32,500 nt of DNA from Cristatella mucedo (Eukaryota; Bryozoa; Phylactolaemata; Cristatellidae): assembly GCA_009760855.2 (NCBI GenBank), contig WPIO01000056.1, forward strand, positions 807,501 through 840,000, written 5' to 3'. The notes below the pieces were generated by a model that did no database searches, was not told where the DNA came from, and saw nothing but the letters and a program-made list of their open reading frames with translations. Below, one piece after another: positions 1-11,686 of this stretch. The position numbers and the translations under genes are program-made. Within the stretch, counting starts at the first letter, position 1; every line of letters begins with the position of its first letter.

Positions 1-1103
1 GGTGGGCGGCTCCACGTCCACCCCACCACCACCCCGGAGGCTGGTACAAGAGGACACTCTGAAGGCATAAGGGTGCCTGCAGCCAGCATGCAATGACACA
101 CCACACATGGCCTACAGGGTTCAGAGGCCTTGGCCAGCATTAACAAAGTGCAAGCAAAACTCGCAGGTGTCACCGAACTGTCGCTACAGCCGAAAACGTC
201 AACGAACAGCAGCGCCGAGTGCATGCCCGGCACCCAGGAACCGGAAAGAAGCTTCTCGGCGATAGGTGCCATGCCACTCATGTCAGCAGTGTGGGGGTGG
301 TGGAGAGACCGAGGAGGGGTGGGGGAGGGGCAGTAGTCAGCAGGCTTGCTTATCCGAAGTCTCTCCGCCCTTGTGTTCCCGAAGTCCCTCTGTTAAGTGT
401 GACTTCCGTGTGGCTGGCTCTCCATCTTGGAGGCAACGCCATCGACGACCTTCGACCCCGACGCTTTCAGGCAGCATTTAAAGGCAGCACAAAAGCTGTC
501 AATCGCTGCCACGGTGGAGGCACTAACCTCTTAGCTCTAAACTCTTTCTCGATCCCTCAGTCACGGCGGCTCACGGACATGTCAAACAGCCAGCCAGGGC
601 CAGCTAACTACAATAAGGCTGCCCGCAAGCACGCTAGCAAGTGTAGGAGGCAGCTATTATGCAATAGGGGAGTGTTTATTACCTACGCATTTTGGTTTAT
701 CCTTCATAATGCATTCTTCATTATTGAATAACGTGGCACGCAGCCCTGTGATCTAGCGAGTTCGGTTCGTTGAAGCTCCGGACCTGATTGCTCTGCTCCA
801 TCCTAAATCAGTACTCGCCTGAGCAAGCCTGCTACTCCGGCTACGCTTTCTGAGACCGGCTAAGCATAACAGAGGCAGCAATGTGTGCTGCTAGGCAACA
901 GCCAGGACGCCAGGAGTAAAGACTGTCTGGTCATAAAGGGTGACGGTGCAAGAGTCATACTTTGCAGCGAATCCGTGCACTGGCCTTGGCTTGTCGGCTT
1001 ATTGTTTGACCCTCTCGATCAAAGCTGAATGCACTCAACGTGTAAGAAATGATCAAAGATGTAGATTTACAGACTGACTCCCTCAACCCTGCCCCCCTCA
1101 GTT

Positions 1104-1104
<1 letters not shown>
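1..1104. other. Unassigned DNA, no gene recognised
   Basis: No conserved protein domain, RNA gene or known repeat was recognised on either strand. Open frames up to 170 codons exist but have no recognisable motif and overlap each other. G-rich runs lie near 291-330, in which three of the G tracts are close enough to interact. Confidence 0.5.
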
Positions 1105-1175
<71 letters not shown>

Positions 1176-1215
1176 ACACACACAAACACAAACACACACA
1201 CACAAAAACACACAC
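1105..1215. repeat. (CA)n microsatellite, interrupted at the 3' end
   Basis: A nearly pure CA array is followed by CT and AAAC/AAAAC interruptions. The His-Thr and Cys-Val open frames across it are repeat translations, not genes. Confidence 0.97.
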
Positions 1216-1337
1216 GGGCTTTCTGACTCATGCGAGCTTAACGAAGCTACCGTCCCCAGCGAACAACAAGCACCGCCTGCGGCCAGCTACCGCCGGCAAA
1301 CGGTCGAGGAGAATAGCTCAAACCGGTAGCTACGTGC

Positions 1338-1393
1338 CCTTTAACTACAGCCTACACTAACTGTTAACCTTTTAACCTTTAACTACAGCCTAC
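1338..1393. repeat. Short direct repeat, 18 bp twice, period 38
   Basis: The 18-mer CCTTTAACTACAGCCTAC occurs at 1338-1355 and again at 1376-1393. The rest of 1216-1708 shows nothing recognisable. Confidence 0.85.
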
Positions 1394-1706
1394 TAGCTAG
1401 TTCCGGCGGTCTGTCATTTTTTCAGTTTCGACTATACACGACCTCGGTATAGTGCATGCACGTACGTAAGTTCGTCTATAATTCCACACGTGGCCACGGC
1501 GAACAAGTGGGAGGGGAGTTACATTAGAGACTTGTCTAGTGCACCCTCAAATCGCAGAGGCGACGATCGTCGATCTTGGTCGCTATGCTATCGAAGTCGC
1601 CGAGGCCTCCCATGCACGGTCCTCTTACTCGCTGAGCGATTCGGGGAAGTAGGCGTCTTTCGAATAGTCGACCGTTGGAAAGACGACAATAGCGAAGAGA
1701 GAGCGA

Positions 1707-2054
<348 letters not shown>

Positions 2055-2055
<1 letters not shown>

Positions 2056-2650
2056 ACAATGCCAGCGTCAGCAAGTAGCTACACAGCAGCACCACCGCAC
2101 CACACACACTCGGCCCAATGCGGGCGGCGACGGCGATGGCTTACTAATGCAGAGTACAGCGACGACCGCATCTCTCGCTCGTGATCGAAGTGGCACGGTC
2201 GCCTGGTATTTTCCACAGGCCCTAACGCTAGAATGCCTATTACATACAGCCGTTAGAGGAAGGACCACTGCACGCTCGCAGTTCTGGCGCATTGCCGGCG
2301 ATGCCGAGTGGGAACTAACCTCGACAGTAACGGCTACCCTCGCAATGCTTAATGGGTTTGCCTGGTGTGCACCCACAGGCCAGCCGCGTGCTAGAAGAGG
2401 ACGGCCTGCCGGATTCCAGCCCTTCGCGAGAATGGCTTGCTCGCGGGCGATAGCACCGAAACCGGAGATAAGAACGTCGTAAGTTTCCGGTCAAGAGTGC
2501 AATTTCATGTCTGGAAATGTACAGTGGGTACCGATTTCTCCACGGAACCACATTGACATGAAAGGTTCTTGAACTGAGAAACCCTCAATACTAGACAACA
2601 GACTGCACTTCTTTAACATGAAAACGGCAACGAAAATACGCGAAGACACC
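2055..2650. other. Unassigned DNA, no gene recognised
   Basis: Nothing recognisable was found. Open frames run out of the neighbouring GA array into this stretch but show no conserved motif. Confidence 0.45.
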
Positions 2651-3326
2651 AAATGTCACATTTTCCCCGAGTCTCTCTTCCGCGAACCCCCTCCCTCCCC
2701 CGGCCGAGCCACCGACAGACGTCCTCCGACAGTGGGGTTTTCAAACCAATTCGCCACAGGCGATAGTATCCCAGAACGAGGTACGACCGGCCGTCTCCGT
2801 CAGGAATGGCAGGAACGGCGCCGTCGAGCGGACCGCTCTAGCGTTGCGCCCGACGCAACGCAGCGGCGTTCCTCGGTGGCCGCTTGCCATCCACGGAAGC
2901 GAAGCGTCGGCGGTGACGGACGGTACGGGCGCTCGGCTGGAAGTGCTGGAAGTGCTTGAAGCCAGATTTCCAAGTCGGAGCCAGATAGGGTCCGACCGCC
3001 CTCCAACCTCGTGTCGGGCGAGCAGCCGCCGGCGCTTTCGAGACGAGCGAAGCGGTTGCGGTTGGCTGATGTGGACGAGGAATGCACGCCTCCCTTCCCT
3101 CCCCCCCTGGAGGCCCCCCTCCCGCATTCTCGCTCACGTGCTTTCTCGACAGCAGCTAGATAATCGCTACGTCACTTATGACTTACCGCACAGAGTACGA
3201 GTTTACGAATAGAATTTACGCTCGCTGTATCTTCCGAGTTAAATAATCGCCCTGCGCAGGCGCACCCCAAGCGAGGCGGGCGAGAGTCGCGGGGCGATTG
3301 CCGTGTGGGGGAGAGCCGTACAGTGT

Positions 3327-3358
3327 GTCGATCGCTTGAGCTGCGTCGATCGCTTGAG
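3327..3358. repeat. 15-bp tandem direct repeat, period 17
   Basis: GTCGATCGCTTGAGC occurs at 3327-3341 and 3344-3358, inside the CpG-rich region. Each copy contains the palindrome CGATCG. Confidence 0.85.
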
Positions 3359-4267
3359 CGGTGCGGTTCGGGCGCGGCGGTCGGTCGCCGCACGTCTCTG
3401 CAGTTGCTGGCCGCGAGAAATCTAGGCTGACCCAAGTAACCAGAGCCTTCGAGAATTCCCTCTGCGATCAATCGGCTTTGGCTGCTCGGCCAGCAAGACG
3501 GCAGCTAGCAGCGAGGCGTCAGACGAGCCCCCCGCACCGAAATGTCTTAATAAAAAAAAAGGTACGCAGACTTTTAACCGTCTGCTCGAAGTCAGAAGGC
3601 CTGATAGGTCTGCAGGAGCGCAGGCCGGTGAGTGGCCGGTGAGTTTGAGACTACTGAAAGACAAGCCGAGCAATGGCGGCAGCAATGTCGAACGCTGGTT
3701 CGATTGCACACACTTGCACTCAAAAAAAGCTCCGAGCCGCTTGAGCGCGGCTGCTGCATCGCATCCAAAGAATCCTTCAAAAAAAGGCACCGCAGTCTCG
3801 GCCATCGCTGGTGGCCACGGCAGCGAGAGGAACGGTCGCCCTTCATTGCTATGTATGGCGCCAGAAGAGAACCCGGTCTCCTTTCTAGGCACTTTACACA
3901 CGCTGTATAGGAAGTGCGGTCGTACGATCGGTGGTAATGTGCAGCGGTAGCATGCGAGTTTTTTCGCATCTTTCATTCGTTCGTTCAAACGGCGGTTTTC
4001 AGTTGATAGCGAAACAGGTTGGAACGAATATTTGACGACCGCGATCCCAATAAAACGACAGGCCTGGCCGGGCTAGGCAAGACTTTCGCTCCTCTGGCGG
4101 CCACCGCCAGATGGGGGTGCCGCCTGCCGCCAGAGACGCTGGGGTTCGTCCGATTCACCATTGGACCGACGGCGGAGGACGAGGAGGCGGACAGAGGTGG
4201 GCGAAGGCAGGCGAGACCTGAGCGGGCAGAGCTAAGCTGTTGGCCGAGCTGAGAGGAAGACAGCAGG

Positions 4268-4305
4268 CCGGCCAGCGGCGGCGGCGGCGGCGGCGGGCGG
4301 CGGCG
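4268..4305. repeat. (GGC)n triplet run
   Basis: A GGC/CGG run lies inside the CpG-rich region. It reads as polyarginine or polyalanine depending on frame. Confidence 0.85.
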
Positions 4306-4389
4306 AGCAGCAGCGGAAACGGCAGCCAAGGAACGCAAAGACGCCAAAGAACAAAGCAGCCGAGAGCTGGTGGAGTGGTAAAAATCGCC

Positions 4390-4439
4390 ATGTCGCGCCC
4401 TCGCGGTCGGTTGCCTTCTTTTTTCGGCAAAAGCCGTCG
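4390..4439 (+). CDS. Possible 5' coding exon ending at a splice donor (weak)
   Basis: An ATG at 4390 opens a short frame, MSRPRGRLPSFFGKSR, and the next bases are G|GTAAGC, a good donor, at 4440. Without splicing the frame stops two codons later. The peptide is basic and not low-complexity, unlike the surrounding polyarginine frames, and the site lies at the 3' edge of the CpG-rich block where a first coding exon would be expected. I do not recognise the protein. The exon would be only 50 bp (16 codons plus 2 bases), so chance is a serious alternative. Confidence 0.18.
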
Positions 4440-4524
4440 GTAAGCACGGTGGTCGAACGAGTCCAGCTCTCCCCAGCGAAAGCTATGCAGCGTCGGTCGC
4501 TGCACAGCAACGCGGGGCTGTCGC

Positions 4525-4536
4525 GGGGGGGGGGGG
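4525..4536. repeat. Poly-G run (12)
   Basis: A run of 12 G marks the 3' edge of the CpG-rich region. Confidence 0.9.
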
Positions 4537-4705
4537 TTTCTACCGCCTCGAAGGACGCACGCTCAGCAGGAGGCTACGATGGCATCTTGCCGCTGTGGTA
4601 GCTCTTCGATCTTCGTTCGTCCCTCGTGTGCATGTAATGTACGTGCTTGTGCTATGCCTGCTGCTATCGGATGTTACCGCCAATCATTTTGGTATGCTTT
4701 CTATA

Positions 4706-4801
4706 CAGCACGTGTAAAGATCGTAGAAAGACGTTCAGCTCTCTGAGAGCGCTATGCAAATAAATGTATTACTATTACTAGTACTACTATTATTATTATT
4801 C
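4706..4801 (+). mobile_element. LINE/SINE 3' tail fragment
   Basis: The order TGTAAAG, an internal purine-rich loop, CTCTGAGAGCGCTATGC and then an imperfect (ATT)n stretch matches the 3' ends of the other LINE copies here, for example 28930-29020. No coding part is attached. The preceding 100 bp carry GTGCTTGTGCTATGC-like text that may be more of the 3' untranslated region. Confidence 0.75.
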
Positions 4802-6101
4802 TTTGCCCTCTCGCCCAGCTAAGATTCGTCTACACAGATGAGCTCGACGATGCATTCGCATTGCATTCGCTGCTGCTGCTGCATGTGCCAAATAGCCAGC
4901 GGCCAAATAGCCCGGATTTTCATCAAGGGGCAAGACTTGCAACACATTTTCGTGCACGAGGGTCTAGCCCAAAATAAATGAAAAACTATAGTGACAAAAT
5001 TGTGGTTGTTGTTCGTGGCATTTGCACAGCCGGCGACGGAGCTATTTCAATAGTTGTTCTCACAGTGACCTGGCTGCAGCATCGCGACTCTGAATTTCTG
5101 TCGACATTTCGCTGGGTTGTCGAATGGTCCTGACAGCAGGTCGTCGTGAGAACGTGCTGGAGACTTTTTCTTATGCCAGAATCGAAATCCTAAATTGTCA
5201 TGTCGACGTAAAAACCCACACTGCTCGTCAATTAGTTGCTGACGAACCTCCACCGGCACCCCAACGACTCCTGGCCGGAGGATTTGCTATGCCTTTAAAA
5301 CTCACCACACCCTCGGGTTTAACCCGGAGAACCGAATAGGCGAATCCCGAAACGTCATCATAGCTATGCACGACATAGCGGTGTTTACTCAATATATCAA
5401 CATTGTGCGATTCGTAATAGAAAAAAATAGTCGACATCTTTGCCTGATAAACGGGCTAAAACTCATACTGGAGGACCATCGCGTCGCAAGGTCGAGGCCT
5501 GGAAGCAACTCTCCTTGAAACTACCTGCTCGGAAACTCTGGTTTTAATTAAGCCACTGTGGGTTGCTGTGGTTTGAAAGGCTGTAGCCACAGTTACTTTG
5601 CTTGCAGCCCCTCCCCCCTGCTGCTGCCTTCGCAAGCTCAGTGAGTGTTGACCGAACGACGTGGCGACGTATGTCAATGTCCCCAGGCCAGTTGATACTG
5701 TTAGTGCCCGTGTATGTCACCAATGCCTACAAGCCAATAAGAGTGACGACGGCTTTCACCCACAGAATGCCTTTCCAGCTCTCCCTTCTGGGTCAGGTGA
5801 CCACTGCACCCAGAGACAGGCCCTGAATCTTCGTATCAGAGGTGCCGTGTCGAGCAGGCATCGCAAGCTAATCAACGACGTATGTTATTCTGCAAGCATC
5901 GCCTCAGTCGCCCCTGCGACAGTCGTCCGTTCGACGAGAGCAACTGATTGCGTCACGGCCAGCCAAGTATGACAATAGCCTCCGGTACGAATGATTCATT
6001 CCGTGTCATCGAGTTCCTTCTGCCACAATTGCCATCTCATTCTCTACTATAAACATGCTGACGAAACGTCGAACTTGAGCTCGGCATCCTTCCTCTGCAT
6101 C
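4802..6101. other. Unassigned DNA, no gene recognised
   Basis: Nothing recognisable was seen apart from an early CTG triplet patch near 4868-4882. Open frames are short and without motifs. Confidence 0.45.
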
Positions 6102-6118
6102 GGGGCGGGTGGGTGGGG
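6102..6118 (+). other. G-quadruplex motif with single-base loops
   Basis: Four G tracts (4, 3, 3 and 4 G) are separated by single bases C, T and T. Such short loops are known to favour very stable parallel quadruplexes. No gene context is visible. Confidence 0.7.
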
Positions 6119-6804
6119 TGGAGGCCGAGCAGCTCACCGAGCAGCTCGAAGCTTGTTTTACAGCAGCAGCAGCATCCGCTGGGGACCGTGGCGGTGACGG
6201 TGGGTGCTCAAGCATAGCTGCGGTGGCACTGATTCCTGTTACATTTGGTCGGTGGATGGGACCATCTGTCCAGCCATCCTCCGGGGAAGGCCGTGCCTGC
6301 TTCTAATGACAACTGACAATCTTCGGGGATGTCGACAAACCGTAAATCGCAAAAGATAAGAAATGAATGAACTGGTTACTCGAAGAGTCGAGTAAGTGGA
6401 GAGAGGGAAGCGGCAGCGGCACAGGCAGCAGCAGCAGCAGGACAGAGTCATGAAGTCTCCAAGCTAAGAGCTTCACACAATTTGTACGCATGCACGACGT
6501 CAGCTCCGAGCTTTGCTGGCAGGGCGCTCTGGATGCCGGCCTGAACTCGGGTACGTCTTACAGACCTAAGGTGTGTCACTGCCCTTGGCACGAACAAAGC
6601 AGTGAAATTCACACACTCGCAAGTGTGCACACACGCGCCTTCCATGCGACACCTGGCAGCACGCAGTTCTAGCCACGATGGCAGCCATAAGGCTGAGAAA
6701 CATTCGACAAGTACCTGCCCTCGTGTGTTCTCGCGAGAGATGAGATGCCAGAGATGCTAGGCTCCACGAACAGGAGCCCTCGGCGGCCGCGAATGCTATC
6801 TACG

Positions 6805-6868
6805 TAGCCCAGCCTGGGGTTTGAGCTCGCAGTACCTCGGCGATCCGTGGACCCACTAAACAATTAAA
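6805..6868 (-). mobile_element. tRNA-like SINE head (weak)
   Basis: On the minus strand a TTTAGTGGGTCC stretch (6849-6863) stands where an A box would be and AGCTCAAACCCC (6816-6827) where a B box would be, with tRNA-like spacing. It lies just downstream of the clearer tRNA-like copy at 6935-7070 on the same strand, so the two may form a tandem or composite SINE. A degraded tRNA pseudogene is an alternative. Confidence 0.3.
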
Positions 6869-6934
6869 TGACTCGGTGCTGGCCTGCAATGTGTAAAAAA
6901 AGGAAGAAAAGAAAATCCTAGCTGATTAAACAGC

Positions 6935-7070
6935 CTCTTTTGTATAGCGACAGAAGAGCCTTCACGGCTATCACCACCGCTTGCATCGGCGATACAGGAT
7001 CGCTCATCGCAGAAATCGAACCCTCGACCTCGGGACCGAGGTCGTGAAAACAACCACCTTACCTAGTGTG
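6935..7070 (-). mobile_element. tRNA-derived SINE with LINE-like tail
   Basis: On the minus strand an A-box-like CTAGGTAAGGTGG (7053-7065) is followed about 30 bp later by a B box GGTTCGATTTC (7012-7022), the internal RNA polymerase III promoter layout of tRNA-derived SINEs. The 3' part ends in GGCTCTTCTGTCGCTATACAAA, close to the tail of the SINE at 13711-13868 and to LINE 3' ends in this window. It cannot be a working tRNA because the stems do not close into a cloverleaf. All tRNA-like heads found in the window lie on this strand. Confidence 0.55.
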
Positions 7071-7636
7071 TGTAGAGGTGCCGCTTCCGTTGTGTAAGTT
7101 GTTTTACAGCTGGCCACTCATATTCTGCTCGTAGAGCTTCTTGATTTAGTCGGCGGCCCTGCAGCAGCTCGGGTGTCTACGCAGCTCCTGCGACTTCGGT
7201 CGGAACTTTATTGGGTAGTACTCAATGTAAATTCGGGCCGAATGAAATTACTCATAAACTTCACGGGATCAGCCGACAATATCACCTTTGATAAGGGTAT
7301 TTTTATAACCATCGCGAGCGATTAATTTGATAGCAGGAGAAACTTGCTGTCGATCAATAAAAGTTTTGGGGCAGTCCCCACTGGGCTCGCATTACTTGCT
7401 TTGCTGCCCCAAAGTTCTCCTTGGTTGCTGTGTACAAAAGACTCGTTATTATTGTTATCGTTATTGCACCGCCACTACGTAAGATACGCTGACCGATGGT
7501 TTTTTCTAATTTCCACATAGCAGTAGTTTTTCCACCACAGGTAAGTTGGTTTTTATATTCATTCAACTTGTGAAAGTTCTCTACCATCCAAGTGCGAACG
7601 AATGTCGGCAATACAGGCTGCAGAGGAGCGCCAAGT
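7071..7636. other. Unassigned DNA with a 10-bp inverted repeat
   Basis: TTTGGGGCAG at 7365-7374 is inverted at 7404-7413 with a 29-bp spacer. A GTTATTATTGTTATCGTTATT stretch near 7444-7466 resembles a retroposon tail, but no body is recognisable. No gene was seen. Confidence 0.4.
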
Positions 7637-7673
<37 letters not shown>

Positions 7674-7675
7674 AG
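7637..7675. repeat. (GA)n array
   Basis: A short GA array ends in GGGAGA units. Confidence 0.95.
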
Positions 7676-7691
7676 TTCCGAGGCTCAGCCT

Positions 7692-7721
7692 TCAGCCTCA
7701 GCGATCGATCGCTGAGGCTGA
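7692..7721. repeat. Perfect 30-bp palindrome
   Basis: The arm TCAGCCTCAGCGATC is followed directly by its reverse complement with no spacer. The centre is GATCGATC. Nearby GAGGCTGAGGCTGG repeats the arm text. Confidence 0.9.
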
Positions 7722-9865
7722 GGCTGGCTGGGAGCCAAGTGCACGTACAGCACGGCTGCACGGCGATCTCTTTTGGCTGCTTTCCTGCTCCAGCTGCTGC
7801 TGCTGCTGCTGCTGCTACTGCTACTGCTACGCCTGCCCGGCTGCTGCACCTCAAACCGACCGGCCGGAGGGAGGCCGAGCCGCATCAGCAACATTGCCGG
7901 CTGCTGCCGACTACCGACTCGGAGACATCGAGGCACGAGAGCACAGGCCACTTCGGCAGAGGGACGCGCACGCGGACGTCTGCCACCTGACTCCGTGGAG
8001 CAGGCAGGGTGCTAGTGCAGCCGCCGAGGCTGCCGAGGCTGCCGCAGGCCCTGTTGCAGCACCCATTTTCAGCAGCTGCAGGCAGCTGCTGACTCAGGAG
8101 ACTGGCTCGAGGCCACGTCGCATGCACCGGCCGGAGGTCTCCAGCCACGGAGAGCGGCAAAGCCTCGCTTCACCTCAAGGAGCATGCCACCGCGAGGCAG
8201 ACAAGGAAGTCCTCTTGCACTGGGGCCTAATTTCGAGCAAAGGCCCACGTCCGGCCGGGAAGCTGATGGTGAGCACCGTATGGGGGGTCAAACGACGCTG
8301 CCGTCTGCTCGGACCAGCTGCTGCCGTGCGGCACTGGAAAGCCGCAGCTGCAGAGGAAGCCGCTGCTACGAGTCACCCCACGAGTCCCCGCTCTTCTCCT
8401 GCTTCGCTCTGTGCGGGGGGGGGGGGGGGCACTCTCGCGCGGCACCCTCTGTGCCTCTGTGCTACACCGGCACAGCCGCAAGCCTCCCAAGCACCGTCGC
8501 GAGTGCAGCAGCCGCCGGCTGCTGTGGCAGTGGGGCAGGGGGGGGGGGATGCTACCCCTCTTTCTCTCCCGAGGCACGACTTGCAGTAGTGAGGAGTGGC
8601 AGGTGGCGGCTGCTCCTGCTCCTCGCGAAATCTTTTGTCCCCAGGTCATCAGCAGCGAGGTCTCCACTCCATTGTCTCCGAGTCCACCCACGAGTGGCCA
8701 CTCGTCGGGCCCGCTGGCCTCGCTGACGTAGCCGCTGCCGCCGCTTAATCTCGCAGCAGCTGTGCTCATGTCAGCAGGCTGCTGCTGCTGCTGCTTCCAC
8801 CCGCTGCAGCTTCCACGGCGGTGGTGTCTCGTTCCGTCTCGGCAGATGCCGCTGCTGGCTTTTCAGCAGAGCGTCGTCCGCCCGAGGTTTACGCGAGCAG
8901 GCGACCTTTCATCCGGCGACCTTCGCGACCGGACACGCGAACGCCGTGCAGAGCCTACGGAAGCACATTTCCTAGTAGTTCTCTCCCCAGGCACCCCTAC
9001 GTCTACGTCGCGGGGAAGATCCTCCTCCGAAGGTGAAGCCGCTCACTCGCGCTGCACGGTGGGGTGGGGGAGAGGGGCTCTCGCGTCACGCACAGCAGCA
9101 TTACAGATGTCTTACAGCTGTCTCGCGAGGCAGCGCTGCGAAACTCGCGAGTGGGCTTGTGTTGCTCGTTCGTGCGAAGGCCGTTCTCGCCAGGCGTCGG
9201 AGGCTGCTGCTGCTGCTGGCTGAGCCAGCAGCAGCAGAAGCCTCTCACCCAAGCCGCGAGCCAGACGGGGCCGTGGCAGAGGAAGGGGGCGTGCAGCGCC
9301 CGCGAGAGCGCCTTACCTCGACACAGGCGGGCGCCGCGAGTTTGCCGTAGGTTGTAGACTCATGGGAAGCCGGCGGCAGCTTCGCCACAGCTGAGGCGCA
9401 CCTCTGACGACGCCAGCCAATTCTGCGACCTCAGGGCTCCGGCAGGGAGCCGGCGGTGCAAGCGCGAGCGAGCCAGCCATTGAACTATGAACTAGGCGGC
9501 AGACGCCCCCATCGCTGAAAGTCGCCAATAGAGTTCTAGGAAGGCGCCAATCATAGCGCCGGGTACCTTTCGGTCGCTTCTCTCCAGCCCCGGCCCTCGA
9601 CGGGACGCGGGCGGGCGGGCGGGCGGGCGGGCGGGAGCTGACCGGCCATCTGCTCTACTCTACGGAAGCTCCCCTGCATACGGGCGCCGGCGGCGGCGGC
9701 CGGGCGGCGTTTCCCGCCTATCTCGGCGTCGTTAATGCTCTTTCTGAGCTCGCTCGCAACTCGAGAGTCACCACCAGGCATGGCCGGTTATTCCTACGAC
9801 TTGCTCAGAATTTCTTGTCGACAGTACAAGGAAAGAAAGTATAAACAATGGCCACCCAGCATTTC
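7722..9865. other. GC-rich, CAG/CTG-rich region without an assignable gene
   Basis: CTG or CAG runs occur at 7793-7830, 8778-8792 and 9205-9238, a 15-G run at 8415-8429, an 11-G run at 8538-8548, and a (GGGC)n tetranucleotide array at 9607-9635. Long open frames exist on both strands, for example 7894-8589 plus (231 codons) and 8227-8769 minus (180 codons). They overlap, are compositionally biased and show no recognised domain. Part of this could be a 5' untranslated or coding exon of a triplet-rich gene, but nothing decides it. Confidence 0.4.
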
Positions 9866-9894
9866 TCTCCCTCGCTCTCATTCTCGCTCTAGCT

Positions 9895-9956
<62 letters not shown>

Positions 9957-9978
9957 CTCTCTCCTTCTCGCTCTCGCT
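9864..9978. repeat. (CT)n array with CTCG interruptions
   Basis: A CT array has flanking CTCG and CTCC variants on both sides. Confidence 0.95.
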
Positions 9979-10079
9979 GATTTTAATCGGCGCTTGCCTT
10001 GATTCTTGAAGGCCTTGCCCCCCAGCAACGTTAGAGCAAAACACGGCAGCACGGGTTGGTCTTTTTAGTCTAGACGATT

Positions 10080-10595
10080 TTGTTAGCGAATCCTAAACCA
10101 AATTCTCACTTTGAGCCACGGGACCCACCTCGAGGTCAATCCTCTATCCCAGCCAAACTGCGAGGTCTCTGGTCAAGGTCAAGTCTCCTCCTGTTCTCTC
10201 ATAGGACTAACTCTTTGCTTTACTTAAAAACTGCTGGCAGCAGAAGCCTCGACCCGCGGTTCTTATTCGTCCGTGCAATACACTTCTACAAGTCTTGCGG
10301 AACTAAGAACTTTCTTTCCAGTCGCTCGACGCTGCTAATTCTTTACGACAAAATTCATCCTCAAGGCCGGTACGAAAAACTCGCCGTCATCGACAAAGTA
10401 TACTTCATTTGCACAGACACCCGCCTAGTCTTCATGGCTTATGCTATCGGCTTAGTCTTCTTTACTTGGTTGACACACAGACGATGCTACCTACACAAAT
10501 GCATACTCGCATTCACACAGACAGTACTATTTATGTGCAGTACTGTCTGTGTAGACAGTAACTCACTTCGAAGCTTACAGTACAGCTATTATTAA
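10080..10595 (+). other. 171-codon open frame, unassigned (doubtful)
   Basis: This is the longest stop-free frame in DNA that is neither GC-rich nor repetitive. It has no recognised motif, begins at TTG rather than ATG, and its last third is hydrophobic and Cys-rich. One frame of this length is roughly what chance would give in 32 kb of six-frame sequence, so I do not call it a gene. Confidence 0.12.
10515..10552. repeat. Hairpin with 14-bp arms
   Basis: ACACAGACAGTACT at 10515-10528 is inverted at 10539-10552 with a 10-bp loop. No T run follows as in a terminator and no family was recognised. Confidence 0.85.
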
Positions 10596-10599
10596 GGAA

Positions 10600-11467
10600 C
10601 CTCTGACTTTCTCGAGTTTTGTCATAAAATGACCGATTTATCATGTACACGTCTTTCTATCGACTGACATCTCGACTTACCCTGAGTTGATATTTAAATG
10701 GAAGTTAACACCCATCCGTTCCTCGCAGCATGTACTTCGTTTTCGTGAATATTGCTGAACTCCACGTGCTTGTCGAAATGACGCCTCTCCCGCTCTCCCG
10801 CCGTGCGCACTTGAACCTTGGCCTTCCTTCGGGAACGCCGTATGTGGGACGCCCTCAGCTGGGGCTGCGACGGCAGACGATGATTACAGGGCCCAACCGT
10901 ACGGCCGATCAAGCGTCTCTGTGACCCCTTAAGTAATGGCTCGGCAAGTTTCTGCCCATCACGAGCCGCTCGGTCTCGGCCACGGTCACCTCACCGGCTC
11001 ACCTCACATCACCTGCAGTCTTACACCTTGGATTCTTCTCGGGCGCAGTCGTGAGCTCAAACAAACTAGGACATCGTATGAACTAGCTGACCGTTGAATC
11101 GGAATTCTCAATCGAAGTCTCATCGTAAGAAGACGCAGGAACTCGCAGGGAGTACATTTTTAATTGATCATTCAATGCTTGCTTTGAGTTCAATCTTGCC
11201 TTTATTCATTAGCATCCTCTGTGGCCACCACTGAGCCGTGCAGGTACTTGCAAGTCGGTGCATCCGACGTCCGGCCAAGCGGGTTCGAGCTAACGGATTG
11301 TTACGCTCGAATCCTAATGGTGACGAGGTTTTTTCCACATTTCCCCCAAAAAATCCAACTTTTTACCCAACTGTCGACGCCCGTAATGGCAGTCGTCCTA
11401 TGTATCTCGTATGTAGTCCCTGCAAGTCCAGCAGGTCGTGTCGCCACGCGAACGGATTTCGTCCAGC
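10600..11467. other. Unassigned DNA, no gene recognised
   Basis: Nothing recognisable was found on either strand. Confidence 0.4.
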
Positions 11468-11593
11468 GAGCTGGCACACGAGCTGGCGCACGAGCTGGCG
11501 CACGAGCTGGCGCACGAGCTGGCGCACGAGCTGGCGCACGAGCTGGCACACGAGCTGGCACACGAGCTGGCACACGAGCTGGCACACGAGCTG
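11468..11593. repeat. 12-bp minisatellite, ten units plus a partial unit
   Basis: The unit is GAGCTGGC(A/G)CAC. Unit 1 has A, units 2-6 have G and units 7-10 have A. In one plus-strand frame it reads Glu-Leu-Ala-His, and there the A/G change is silent. In the other two plus frames it changes an amino acid. Confidence 0.95.
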
Positions 11594-11686
11594 CGGTTGG
11601 CGATCGAGGCGCACGTGAAGCGAAGCGCCAGCCTCAAGCATCAGCGACCGCCGGCTTCGTGTGCTGCAGCGACAACGGCGGCGGTA

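Larger units (their letters stand above)
2650..4540. promoter_or_regulatory. CpG-rich, promoter-like region
   Basis: The stretch is visibly rich in CG dinucleotides compared with the flanks and carries many overlapping open frames on both strands, as expected in GC-rich DNA. Motifs seen directly are a CACGTG E-box near 3135, a CRE-like TACGTCA near 3168, and TGCGCAGGCGCA at 3253-3264, which resembles an NRF1 site. Two strong splice-donor-like sites lie at 3628 and 3639, and another at 4440. Read together this could be the 5' end of a plus-strand gene. That is an inference: no TATA box or downstream exon was found, and a chance GC-rich segment is the alternative. Confidence 0.35.

Noticed and set aside
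3422-3988. 188-codon minus-strand frame
   Set aside because: GC-rich region with overlapping frames on both strands, no recognised motif.
7894-8769. 231-codon plus and 180-codon minus frames
   Set aside because: They overlap each other in CAG- and G-rich DNA, with no domain and biased composition.
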